Shown here: positions 34,908 to 47,103 of the stretch, piece after piece
Numbering within the stretch: the first letter of the stretch is position 1
How the letters are laid out: each line of letters begins with the position of its first letter
The notes under the pieces: generated by a model
Database searches by the model: none
Told to the model about the DNA's origin: nothing
What the model saw: only the letters and a program-made list of their open reading frames with translations
Program-made: the position numbers and the translations under genes
From: Entrophospora sp. SA101
Lineage: Eukaryota; Glomeromycota; Glomeromycetes; Entrophosporales; Entrophosporaceae
Length of the DNA: 64,000 nucleotides
Reading direction: 5' to 3'
Assembly (NCBI GenBank): GCA_958430865.1
Contig: CAUDNR010004523.1
Span: 73,682 to 137,681 of the forward strand

Positions 34908-37760
34908 TATGTTTAAATAGATTGATTCAACTATAAAAAGTTAGAAAAAAAAGAAGTCCTCATTTTTTATTGACTTTTATGTATATTCAAAATAAAATTT
35001 TTAATTTGTAACAAACGAAATCGTTAATTGACACAAATTATAGGACTGCATATTTATGATGAAAATCCAACAAATTCAGCCACCAAAATAAATTGAATAA
35101 AAAAAATATCAAATCATATTTAAAATTTATAAGTTTGTAGTAGGAAAACATAACATTGTTCAAATGTAGCTGAGGAAAAAGGTAATTCCGGTTCTACATT
35201 CTCAAAAAAGTATTATTATAATGAATTTATTTATATATATATTTTTATTAATAATTTTTTACCATAGTAAATTATAAAATGATGTTGGACAGATGCTATT
35301 GGAATTCCATCGAAAATTTTAACAGCAATTATAATGAATATTCAATATCAGTTCAGTAATGACGACGAAGGGGATTTTATTATACCGAATTCTAACTAAC
35401 ATGCCATATGTTATGGTTGAAAGTTCAATAGGAAAGATTCCTCAATGCCTTTCGACACAAAACTTGATACAGCTCTTGGAACATTGGAAATATATTTAAT
35501 TGTTGGAGACAAAATTATATGAATATGACATTTGTATCTGTAATAAAAATTGATTTTCATAATAAAATAGAAGGCGCTCAAAATAAATAAATATAATAAT
35601 AAAATGACCTTTTTCAGTTTCACATATGACTTTTGAAAAAATCTTTTCATGAATAATAGAAAAGGACAGTGAACGGATTTCTACGACTTTACCACGCCAC
35701 ACCTGTTCCATGTCCTTTTTTACATTATTTTGCAGAATACCTGTACCATCACCCGTCCTTTTCTAATATTAATGAGCCAAACTTGAAAAGGACGGGGGAC
35801 GGGCAGGCGTTGCTTGAACCCGTTCCCCGTCCTTTTCCAGCATCCCATTTAAGGATCACGAACGTTGCACGAAAAGAAAATCAAAAACGGAAATACATTT
35901 CAAGGATTTCAAATTAGTCCAATTTGATAAAGTGCAATAAACCAATAAAACAATTAACTCGCAGGAATTATCAAGAAAGTAACGTTTCTTTAATTATTCC
36001 CAAAAGAAAGGTTTGTTTATTTTTAAGGAACACTTTAAATTAATAGTTTTAGAAATTGGGGAACTAAATGTTTGAACCTTTAACATGTATAAATAACATT
36101 GTAATTTTCTTAGCTAAAAATAGAAAATCAATAGTTTATGAATGGTTAATTCATAATAAATAACCAACTGTCCTTAAGCTTAATCTTGTCCTGTTCTTGT
36201 CCTGGTCTTCGATTTATATTTTCGTACTAAATCCCGTGCATAATTAATTTTCTCTTATTTTATAATTGTCTCCATTTTTATTATTATTTTTTATTACTTT
36301 CTTTTTCTTTAGTAGGTAAATTTTATTTAGTGAAGTTTGGAAATGTATTTGTCTTGGGTAGGGAGTAACAATGTGAGAGGGCATCCACCAAGAAACGTGA
36401 TCAGGGCATAATGTGGTATTGTTCAGTATTGCTTAACAAGGAATCGTTTAATGATGGTAAAAGATAGTTTGAGGGTAAAGCATAAATATATATTCGCGGA
36501 AATTGTTATTACAATTTAGTATAAATTGGAAGAAATTGTATTATTGTATTAGCATAAAACATCAAATAAATAAATAACCATCATTGAAGCTTGGACACGT
36601 TCTCACAATATATATACATTAATAATATATATAATTCAAAAAATATGCATCATATATACATTTTAGTATTTATTTTTTTTTTTGTTTGAAAATGGTGACA
36701 GAGAATTTGATAAATGATTTAGCACAGTGATTGTATACATAATAATAAAACCGGTTGCCCGAAATAAACCGTTTTATTCTATCCGGTTTTAAATCGAATG
36801 CACCCAAACCGGTTCCAATCTCTAATCAAAAACATATTTTCAGCTAAAAATAAAAGAATGTGAGGAAGAAGACGGTGTAATATTAATTTTTTTTTAAATT
36901 CCCAAATGTATCCTCACATTTTCAATCCATATTAATAATTATTAGGAAAATATATCTGTTTATTTATTTATTACCATACTTTGTTAATTCAACGATAGTA
37001 ATATATTTCCATTCAACTTTTCTGTTCAATTTCTTTTTTCAATAAAATTCAGTATCTTGTAATGATATTATTAAAACAAACGATGAATATTGATATGTTT
37101 TTGATGGTTTAACCAATAGCTAGTTTTGGGTTTTAGGCGGTGATTTCTCCAATTACTGTCAGAGATTTAGGCTAAAACTATTTGGCAGTTCCTGGTATTC
37201 CAATTTTTGCATTCTGCTTATTAGAATTAAAATTATAATTTCAAACTTATTATAGCAACCAGTGTCCCTGTCGAACGAATTTTTCTGGAGGCACGGACTT
37301 AATTACTCAAAGACGTTGGATTTTAGAACCTGAAACAATAAGAGTTTAATTTTATATATGAGTTGAAAAAAAATAAAACGTCCTTAGGGTTTCTATTCGA
37401 ATTATTTTGTTTCATTCATTTTGAATTTGAGTCTTCGAATTACATCGAAAGTTTAGTCAAATAAAACAAGTAACTCGAATGGAACGAATGGAACGAATAA
37501 AAAAATAATTCAAACAAAACGAACAAAACGAATAATTTGAATAATTCGAATAAGAATTTGTATTACTATTACGAATATATAACGACCAGACCTATAACTG
37601 ACCAGCTGTATCTAAACATGGCATTATTATTACATATGAAATGGATAAAATTCCCCGTTCTAATTTTGGACCATCGATACCATGATATAAAAATTATAGA
37701 CTACGTATGTATTTAGAAACAGGATCCTTCCAGCACAACACATTCGCTAAAACAAGCTAC
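34203..37760. repeat. Segmental duplication unit 1
   Basis: This unit (kelch A exon 1 plus its far flank) parallels 39,891-43,155 in the same orientation. Matching markers are CAGTAATGACGACG...ATTTTATTATACC (35,357 and 41,392), AAAATCTTTTCAT (35,637 and 41,629), the AGGATTTCTCCAA-type stretch near 37,130/42,450 and the GAATAATTTGAATAATTCG block (37,530/42,935). Internal parts (about 35,660-36,830) do not match. Divergence of several percent and indels indicate an older event than the large inverted repeat. Confidence 0.7.
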
Positions 37761-38158
37761 AAGTTATTATTATAATTTTTTTGCGAAGTTTAGTGTAAAC
37801 CGAACTGTCCGGAGCTTTAATCGTGATACATACAATCTAACTTAAAGTTTTTATTTTATAATGAATTAATAAAATAAAAATTCGAGATATTTTGATTTTC
37901 TCTATATCTCCTCTTCATCAGCAATTCAACCTTTATGTTTATATATTTCATATATATAATTCAATTAATTGATAAATTAATATAGGATAATTCTCTAAAA
38001 AAAAAAAGAATTTAACTAAAATTATTATTGTTATTATTAATCATATTGCATGGATTGTTGTATGGATAAATTTGTTACTAATGGGTATTTTATTACTGAG
38101 CCTTGTGGTTTTGTATTATTACCATCTTCATCATTATCATCATTATCATCATTATCAC

Positions 38159-38193
<35 letters not shown>

Positions 38194-38196
38194 CCA
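34908..38196. other. Gene-free region between kelch A and kelch B
   Basis: No supported gene. It holds the rest of duplication unit 1, the GC-rich hairpin, repeated ACCGGTT motifs near 36,750-36,815 and an AATAATTCG block near 37,500-37,580. The out-of-frame former C terminus of kelch B lies at 38,037-38,196. Confidence 0.45.
35786..35836. repeat. GC-rich hairpin
   Basis: AAAAGGACGGGGGACGGG (35,786-35,803) pairs with CCCGTTCCCCGTCCTTTT (35,819-35,836) around a 15-base loop with one mismatch. GGACGG/CCGTCC motifs also lie nearby (35,664, 35,755). It stands out strongly in this AT-rich sequence. Its nature (element end or decayed MITE) is unknown. Confidence 0.6.
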
Positions 38197-40589
38197 TTAC
38201 CCATCACCATTGTCATTATCATCATTATCACTATCATCATCATCATCATTATCACTATCATAATCATCATCATCATCATAAATTACTTGATTTGTTGTGA
38301 ACATATTGGTATGTGTTTGATCTATTGCAATATTATTTAAACCCAGAGTACTTCTTTCTAATCCTGGTTGTAAATTTGGATCCATAGTATTAGAAACTTG
38401 CTGTAAATTTGAGGTTGGAGGAAGTGATTGATTAGCCAACATTAATCGTTTTAATTGTTTTTGCTGTAGTAATTGTTGTTGTAATATTTGAATTTGTTGT
38501 GGCCGCTGTTGTTGTTGCAATAATTGTAATTGTTGTTTTTGAACCAAATTAGGTGGACTATGTATTTGTGGTGTGATACCAAAATTACCAAAATTATTAT
38601 TGTTGTTGATATCATTACCATATATTGAATTTGTAGCTGTTGTTGGAGTTGTTGAAGGTGGTGTAGTAATCATTTGTAAAGTTTGTGATGCAGGGTTTGT
38701 AATATCATTATATGGCATTGAAAGTGGACTAATATTGTTTCTGTTGTTGAGGTTGTCAATGCTATTAAGCAAACTATAAACAGAATTACGATTTGAGGAA
38801 CTTTGACTATTAGATGGCGATATTAATGATGGTGTTTTTGTGGAAATACTTCTCATAAAATTATCATTATTATTAATTTGACCTTGAGAAAAAGAGGGGG
38901 GGGGATGAGAAGACATCATTTGTGTGCTACTAGCTGATGATGAAGCATCATTAAAAGATGATAATTCTTGCATATTCTTTTTTTGTCTATTTCTATGATA
39001 TAAAAGGAAACCACCAATAAATGCAGCAATAATCAAAGCAAAACCAACTGAAACCACAATTGCTAGAATTGTTGTAGGACTAAGCACTGAGTCTGATGTT
39101 GATGATGATGGTGATGTTGACGATGTTGATGGTGGTGGAACATTTGGTGATGTTGTTGGTGATGTTTTATTGCTAGGAGACAGACCAGGAAATGATTTTA
39201 CCCATTTGTAATCAACTGTATTAAGTATTTGAATTGAATTACTTGTTTTGAGAGGTGGCTCAATTTTATTTGTTATATTACCTAAGGCACATAAATAATG
39301 TTAATATACATGTACATATTATTGTCACTAACATCATTATTTTATAATTAATTTATTTATTTACCAAATGTTACCACCATATAATCTCCAATTAAGTCTG
39401 CTTGATGGCGTGTAAGTGAGTTGATAGGAACTTCTGGTGTTGTTACTGGAGGTATGATCCATTTAAAAGGTTTTGTAGTTGTGTCTAATACAACTAATTC
39501 AGGAGTAGGTATTGTATATTGTGCAGGTGTAGTTCCTCCATAGACTATTATTTGACCATTAGCAGCTAAGAAATATATAAAATGAAATTTTTTTTTAATA
39601 ATGATAAGAAACAAACAAATAATAATTATTATTATTTACCATATACAGCTGTATGTCCAATACGGGCATCAACAGTTGGACCACCAACTATAGTCTAATC
39701 AATACAAAAATAATTGATTAATATATTTCCAATTAAAATAAATTTCTCATATTAAATTAATAATTACCATTAAATCCCAAGTGTCAGTTTTAGTATCATA
39801 TAATGTAAGCTTTTTTCAAATAAATAATAAATTAATATTAAATTATAACTACACATTTTTTTATTAATCATTATAGTTATTATTTATTACCTTATTCATG
39901 GGAACTACAGCTAGTTCCTTAGCAACAATTTCTAATCCACCAATAAAAACAATTACTCCATTAGCAATCAATACAGCAACATGGTCAATTCTAAGAGGTG
40001 GTATATTTGCACCAGTTTTTCCAATTTGACTCCAGGAGAAATTATTTCCATCCAGAATAAAAAAGTCATTAAAAAAAACTCCAGTAGGAATACTCAAATC
40101 ATGTGTTCCACCATGAATATATAATTTGCCAGTCGATGGATCACTAACACTTGCAAATTCTCTACGTGTTTCAGGTGCCATTCCTTGAAAAGCAGGTGGG
40201 TTTACTAACCATTGGTTGCTTTTAAAATCATAGGTGTAAACCACACTTTTCAAATTATAATTGATAGTTATAGTATCACGCATAAGACCACCAAATAAAA
40301 ATATTGTATCATTATTAGTGTTGGAACTAGCTTTAGCCCATGATGATAATATTGGCAATGGTGAGGTTTCAGTTAAATCCTTCCATGGTGGAGTTGTTGC
40401 ATCAAATGCTTGTGACAAATCAAGAGAAATAAATTCTCTTGATGATCGACCATTAGAGAAACCACCCATAACATATAAAATATTATTGACAATAACAGTG
40501 GCATGTACAAGTCTTGGGTCAGTTGGTGCTGAATTCACCACTAAAAATAAGCATTTGAGCAATATTAAAAATATTAAAAAGATGTTCAT
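38197..40589 (-). CDS. Kelch-repeat single-pass membrane protein B (complete)
   Basis: Minus-strand exons 39,891-40,589, 39,768-39,809, 39,640-39,694, 39,365-39,565 and 38,197-39,281, in phase, 693 residues. Signal peptide MNIFLIFLILLKCLFLVVNS; kelch blades with GG motifs (NNILYVMGG, TIFLFGG, KLYIHGG, VIVFIGG, QIIVYGG) to about residue 330; a Ser/Thr/Pro stalk; a transmembrane helix TILAIVVSVGFALIIAAFIG (about 402-426) with basic HRNRQKK after it; then an Asn/Gln-rich cytoplasmic tail ending in an Asp run. It looks like a cell-surface protein with an outside propeller. Compared with copy C, the frame is lost in the GAT repeat, so the tail ends early at 38,197. Confidence 0.88.
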
Positions 40590-43155
40590 TATGTTTAAAT
40601 AGATTGATTCAATTATAAAAAGTTAGAAAAAAAAGTCCACATTTTTTATTGACTGTTATATATATTCAAAATAAAATTTTTAGTTTGTAACGAACGAATT
40701 CGTTAATTTGACACCACATATTTATGATGAAAATCCAACAAATTCAGTCACCAAAATAAATATTTGAATAAAAAAACATCAAATCATATTTAGGAAATTT
40801 CAAGTTTGTAGTAGGGAAACATAACATTGTTCAAATGTAGCTGAGGAAAAAGGTAGTTCCGGTTCTACATTCTCAAAAAAGTATTATTATAATGAATTTA
40901 TTTATTAACATTTTGATGAAAAAAATTTTTATTATTAATAATTTTTTATCATAATAAATTATAAAGAATGTTGGACACCAATGTAAATTTGGACATGTTA
41001 ATATTGGACAAATGCTATTGTAATTCCACCGAAAATTTTAACTTCAAAAAAAGATTGCAGCAACCATTTTTTATTTAAACAGTTGATAACACAAGAAATA
41101 AAAAATTGTACAAGTTCAATAATTAATTATTTCGCCACTAAACAAAAGATTAAGTGCTTAATTTTTTAATTTTAATAATGAATATTTTTCAAATAGCAAT
41201 AGCAAATGTAGTAATAGCTATAACAGCTATTTCAAAGTTGAACTGACTTTTAAATTGGGGGTTTGAAATCATTTCTAAGCATTGATTTCTAAAGGGACTT
41301 AGATAGAGATATGGATGAATCAGCTTGCAAAACTTTCAGAATTTTTAAGAAATATAAGGGAAAGTGATGAGAAATCCCATATGTTCAATAACAGTAATGA
41401 CGACGGAGATTTTATTATACCAAATTCTAACCAACACGCCACGTGTTGTGATTGTCAATTCAAAAGGAAAGATTTCTCAATGCCTTTCGACACAAAACTT
41501 GGAACATTGGATGTGGATTTATTTGTTGAAGACAAAATTATATGAATATGACATTTGTATCAATAAAAAAATAAAAAAATATTTAATAATATAATGACCT
41601 TTTTCAATTTCACACATATGACTTTTGAAAAAATCTTTTCATAGAATTATTCCCCAAAAGCTATATCGTTATATGAAATTGTTTTTCAATGCCTTGTTTG
41701 GTTTATCCCCCGGAAACCTTTAAAAATGGCTCCAAAAGTCGATATAGATATCCAAATTGATAATGTAATAATATACAAACACAATCTTGAAAGGAACTCT
41801 TTATTCATTTATCGTAACTGGCGAGATCCATCAGAAATTTTTTTAGCTATGATTATGGATAATATCCAAGGTTAAGGCTCCGAACGAACCAACCGGCAAT
41901 TAGAAGAAGAAAAAGCCGACCTTAAACGGCAATAAGTTATGAAATTATTTGAAATCGTGTGAGGTGCAGTGTTCAAAAGAAAGAAAAAATATAATTTATC
42001 TACAATTCTTGATATCTTCAACTAATAAATTTATCTTTATTCATTAAATAATTATTTATATCAGAAGTGTGTGAATATCTGTTATTACAAAAAATAGTTG
42101 AAATGCTATTATATCTATGATTATTATTTTTCCAGTCCAACCTTCGAATTCTTTTGATTAAAATCATTAGCATATTTTCAGTTAAAAATAAAGGAAGGAT
42201 AGGAGAAGACAGTATAATAATTAAATTCTTCTATATTTCCCAAATGTATCCTCACATTTTCGATCCATATTAATACCATTATTATTAGGAAAATCGGTCA
42301 AGGAAATTTTCACTCAACTTCGGGTAAATATATCTATTTATTTGTTAATTCAACAATAGTAATATATTTCCGTTCAACTTTTCCGTCAATTTCTTTTTTC
42401 AATAAAAATTCAATATCTTGTGATGGTTTAACCAATATCTAGTTTGGGTTTTAGGTGGTGGTTTCTCCAATTTAACCAATATTGAATCATGATTAAAGAA
42501 AGCTCTGACCTGTTGGAGCTTTAGGCTAAAAATTACTTGGCATTCTAATTTTTTATGCTATGCTTATTTAGAATTAAAATTGTTAATTTCTAATCTAATA
42601 AATTTATTATAGGCAACCATTGTCCCGGCTGAATGAATATTTCTGGAGGCACAGACTTAATTACTCAAAGACATTGTATTTTAGAATCTGAAACAATAAG
42701 AGTTTAATTTTATATATGAGTTGAAAAAAAACACCCCCCCCGTCCTTAGGGTTTCTATTCGAATTATTTTGTTTCATTCATTTTGAATTTGAGTCTTCGA
42801 ATTACACCACTGAAAGTTTAGTCAAATAAAACAAGTAACTCGAATGGAATGAATGGAATGAATAAAAGAATAATTCAAATATAACGAACAAAATGAATAA
42901 AGTGGATAAAAGAATAATTCAAATAAAACGAACAAAATGAATAATTTGAATAATTCGAATGAGAATTTGTATTACTATTACTATTACTATTAGAAATTCT
43001 AAATCATACAAATATGTAACGATCAGATCTATAACTGACCAGCTGTATCTAAACATAGCATTATTATTATGTATGAAATGGATGAAATTCCAATTCTAAT
43101 TTTGGACCATCACTACCATGATTTAAAAATTATAGACTATGTATGTATTTAGAAT
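39891..43155. repeat. Segmental duplication unit 2
   Basis: Counterpart of 34,203-37,760 (markers listed there), with extra sequence at about 40,960-41,390 and 41,650-42,170 that unit 1 lacks. It ends abruptly after TATTTAGAA at 43,154, where the inverted kelch copy C begins. Confidence 0.7.
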
Positions 43156-43239
43156 AAGGTAATAAATAATAACTATAATGATTAATAAAAAATGTGTAGT
43201 TATTAATTTAATATTAATTTATTATTTATTTAAAAAAAG
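40590..43239. other. Gene-free region between kelch B and kelch C
   Basis: Mostly duplication unit 2. Short frames at 41,315-41,594 match decayed sequence at 35,350-35,520 and look like a shared gene remnant (FSMPFDTKLGTLDVDLFVED), not identified. An eight-C run occurs near 42,735. Confidence 0.45.
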
Positions 43240-44703
43240 CTTACATTATATGATACTAAAGCTGATACTTGGGATTTAATGGTGATTATTAATTTAATAT
43301 AAGAAATTTATTTTAATTGGAAAATATATTAATCATTTTTTTGTATTGATCAGACTACAGTTGGTGGTCTAGAAATTGAATCCCGCATTGGACATACAGC
43401 ACTATATGGTAAATAATAATTACTATTATTATCTGTTTGTTTCTTATCATTTAAAATATTTTTTTTCATTTTATATATTTATTTCTTAGCTGCTAATGGT
43501 CAAATAATAGTCTATGGAGGAACTACACCTGCATTAGAATTAACACCTACTCCTGAATTAGTTGTATTAGACACAACTACAAAACCTTTTAAATGGATCA
43601 CACCTCCAGTAACAACACCAGAAGTTCCTATCAACTCACTTACACGCCATCAAGCAGACTTAATTGGAGATTATATGGTGGTAACATTTGGTAAATAAAT
43701 AAATTAATTATAAAATAATGATGTTAATGACAATAATATGTACATGTATATTAACATTATTTATGTGCCTTAGGTAATATAACAAATAAAATTGAGCCAC
43801 CTCTTAAAACAAGTAATTCAATTCAAATACTTAATACAGTTGATTACAAATGGGTAAAATCATTTCCTGGTCTATCTCCTAACAGTAAAACATCACCAAA
43901 TACTCCACCAACATCATCAGTGGCACCATCAACATCATCAACATCAACGTCAACGTCATCATCAACAACATCAACATCAGATTCGGGGCTTGGTCCTACA
44001 ACAATTCTAGCAATTGTGATTTCAGTTGGTTTTGCTTTGATTATTGCTGGATTAATTGGTGCTTTTATTTTATATGGTAGAAATAGACAAAAAAAGAATG
44101 TACAAGAATTATCATCTTTTAATGATGCTTCATCATCAGCTAGTAGCACACAAATGATGTCTTCTCCTTCACCTCCTTCACCTCCTTCCCCTTCTTCTCA
44201 AGGTCAAATTAATAATAATGATAATTTTATGAGAGGTATTTCCACAACAACACCATCATTAATATCATCATCTAATAGTCAAAATCCTTCAAATCATAAT
44301 TCTGTTTATAGTTTGCTTAATAGCAATGACAACAGAAACAACAGAAACAATATTAGTCCACCTTCAATGCTATGTATTGATCCTACAAACCCTTCATCAT
44401 CAACCTTACCAATTATCACTACACCACTTACAACAACTCCAAATTCAATATATGGTAATGATATCATCAATAATAATAATAATTTTGGTAATTTTGGTAT
44501 CACACCACAAATACACAATCCACCTAATTCGATTCAACAACAACCACAATTACAATTGTTGCAACAACAGCAGCCACAAAAAATTCAAGCATTACAACAA
44601 AAATTAATGCTGGCTAAACAATCACTTTCTCCAACCTCAGATTTACAGCAACTTTCTAATACTATAGATCCAAATTTACAAGATGATGATGATGATGATG
44701 ATT

Positions 44704-44745
<42 letters not shown>

Positions 44746-44858
44746 GTAATAATACAAAACCACAAGGCTCAGTAATAAAATACCCATTAGTAACAAATTT
44801 ATCCATACAACAATCCATGCAATATGATAATTATCCACAACTATCTCCTCAGAATTAA
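43240..44858 (+). pseudogene. Kelch-repeat membrane protein C, first exon missing
   Basis: Plus-strand exons 43,240-43,281, 43,354-43,408, 43,490-43,690 and 43,774-44,858 correspond one to one with exons 2-5 of copy B and have the same lengths for exons 2-4 (42, 55 and 201 bp). The frame stays open through the last kelch blade (QIIVYGG), the transmembrane helix (TTILAIVISVGFALIIAGLI), the Gln/Asn-rich tail, a long Asp run and GNNTKPQGSVIKYPLVTNLS to the stop. Homology starts at the last six bases of exon 1 (AATAAG|GTAATA), so the signal peptide and four blades are absent. Without a new promoter and start it should be non-functional, although the remaining exons show no decay. Confidence 0.8.
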
Positions 44859-45658
44859 TAATAATAATAAAATTGTATTTTACCAATAAATTTTTTTTAA
44901 TTAATAATAATAATATGATTGTTAAATTCTTTTTTTTTAGAATTAATCTTACTAGATTAATTGATAAATATAAAAGGTTGATTTGCTCATGAAGAGAAGA
45001 TAGAAAAACAAACATCTTGAATTTTTAATTTATTATAAATAAAAACTAAGTTTTTCAAACAGTTTAGTTCAATTTTTCAGTTTACACTTGACCCAACTTC
45101 ACAAAAAAATTATAATAACTTGTAGCAGCATAGTGGACACTGTTGCAGATCACAAAAAAATGATCAACATAACATATGCTATGATGAAAGTTCTTGCAAA
45201 AGTTTGATTATAAAAGTGTGAGATAATTTTGATCTTGCTGATGATCTGGACTTAGAGAGGCTACAGCTATATTCTAGTGAAGTTTCAGAAGCAACGGGCT
45301 CTGTGTAACCGCCTGATTATTATACAAATGACTGTTGCACAAAATGAGTGTCCATTATGCTTCTGTTAGGAGCCTTACTCACAGCAGAAGCTGTTCACAA
45401 ATTATGGACTCTTCACCTAACTCACAACAAAAACAAGGTTTTTAACCTGTAATACAAACTGAAAAAACAACATTATTGAGTCTGACTTCAACTTTCTATT
45501 CTATATGATATAGCTGTTTTTTTTTTTTTGTGCTGGAATGGACTACCAATTTGTAGCAAATGGCCTCAATGAATCTCTGGTACAAGGACATCACAAGGTA
45601 ATAAATTATATGAATATTTTGGGTTAAAAAATTGTGAGAAAGTTGCCATTTTGAAAAA
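44859..45658. other. Intergenic, no supported gene
   Basis: AT-rich spacer between kelch C and the BTB-TLD pseudogene. I see no feature that I can support. Confidence 0.4.
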
Positions 45659-47063
45659 TGAGTAATTCATTATCAGTTACATATAAAATCCCTATTGATC
45701 AACATAAAATGATAATCAAAAAATGAATTTAACAATATTAAGAAAATATTTTAATGAAACGAAAGATTGCTAAATACAGAATACCTTTATGATGTAAAAA
45801 TTTATGTTGGTATAGAACCAAATATCAAAGAAGTTCATGCACATTCATCAATCATATGTGCTCATTGTCCTTTTTTTCAAAATGCTTTTATTTTAAAAGA
45901 TTTTTAAAATTGAATTGGAAGATTTTACTGGAGTTGGTGTATTGCAATTATTGATTGCAGCTGATGAACTTGGTCTTGAGTTATTTTGTGAATACACAAT
46001 GAAGTACTTTATCAAAAAACACAAGGATTACATTAAAGAAAATCCAGTTAAAATCCTAAGATCAATCTACTCTGATGAAGAAAAATTTAAAGAATTGAAA
46101 ATATTTGCTTGGAAAAATTTTGTAGTTATGGTGAAAAATTATTCCAGTCAAGTGAATTGGAACTGTTGGAAAAACCAGTTTTAATAGCTATACTTGAAAG
46201 AGATGATTTTAATGTTGATGAAATAATTATTTGGGAAGGTATTCTTAAATGGGGATTAGCCAAGCATCCAGAAATTAACAATATTAATTATGTTAAAGTT
46301 TGGTCAAAGCAAAATTTTACTGATTTAGGAAATACATTAAAAGATTTAATTCTATTAATCAGATTTAAAGATATCTCTAATGAGGACTTTCGTTCCAAAG
46401 TTATGCCTTTTAAGAAGCTGTTTCCTAAGGATTTATGGGAAACTCTTTTAGATTATTATATAATCCTGTTAAACAACCAACTTTAAATTTATTATCATCA
46501 AGAAATAGAAATTTAAAAAGTCAATCAACAATTACAAATCTTGAATCAGTAACAATTAATCAAAATCTTACATTGCTTTTTGCAAGTTGGATTGGTAAAA
46601 AAGTTCCACCATATAATTCATTAAGAGATGTTAAGTATGAATTTAAACTTTTATATAGTAATAGAGATGGTTTAAATGCAGAAATATTTCATAAAAAATG
46701 TGATAATATCAACAAAACCCTTGTAGCTGGAAAAGTACACAATTCAGATCAATTAGTTGGAGGTTATAATACCCTCAATTGGAGTGGATGTCAATATAAG
46801 TCTACAATTGATAGCTTTATATTTAATATAAGTGATAGGAATGACATTAATTCTGTACAGTTTAGCTATGTTAATGGTAATAATTATAGGCATGCAATTG
46901 GGTGTGTTCCTTTGTTTCTTCCTATGTTTGGTGCTGGTCTGACATTTGTTTTTATTCAGATGGTGGATGTCGTTGTTATCCTCAAACTTATAATAACATC
47001 AATCCAGTAGATTATAGCCAATTTGATGAATTAGAGGTTTTTCAAATAATTAATAAAAATTAA
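45659..47063 (+). pseudogene. BTB-BACK-TLD protein, frameshifted
   Basis: Decayed pieces in order: a start MSNSLSVTYKIPIDQH; a BTB strand YLYDVKIYVGIEPNIKEVHA plus HSSIICAHCPFF; a BTB/BACK helix VGVLQLLIAADELGLELFCE; SSELELLEKPVLIAILERDD and VDEIIIWEGILKWGLAKHPE, typical of BACK; then a TLD-like half with FASWIGKKVPPY, LVGGYNTLNWSGCQYKST and DSFIFNISD. The last part (CYPQTYNNINPVDYSQFDEL, stop at 47,061-47,063) is in another frame. At least three frame changes and an early stop are needed to join them. BTB-TLD proteins are a large family in these fungi and may serve as Cullin-3 adaptors. The inverted-repeat arm begins 41 bp downstream. Confidence 0.85.
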
Positions 47064-47103
47064 AATAATCAAGAACACAAAGCAACAACAAATTACTATT
47101 TTT

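Noticed and set aside
38050..38340. Ser-, His- and Ile-run frames
   Set aside because: Alternative frames of the GAT/ATC microsatellite in kelch B.
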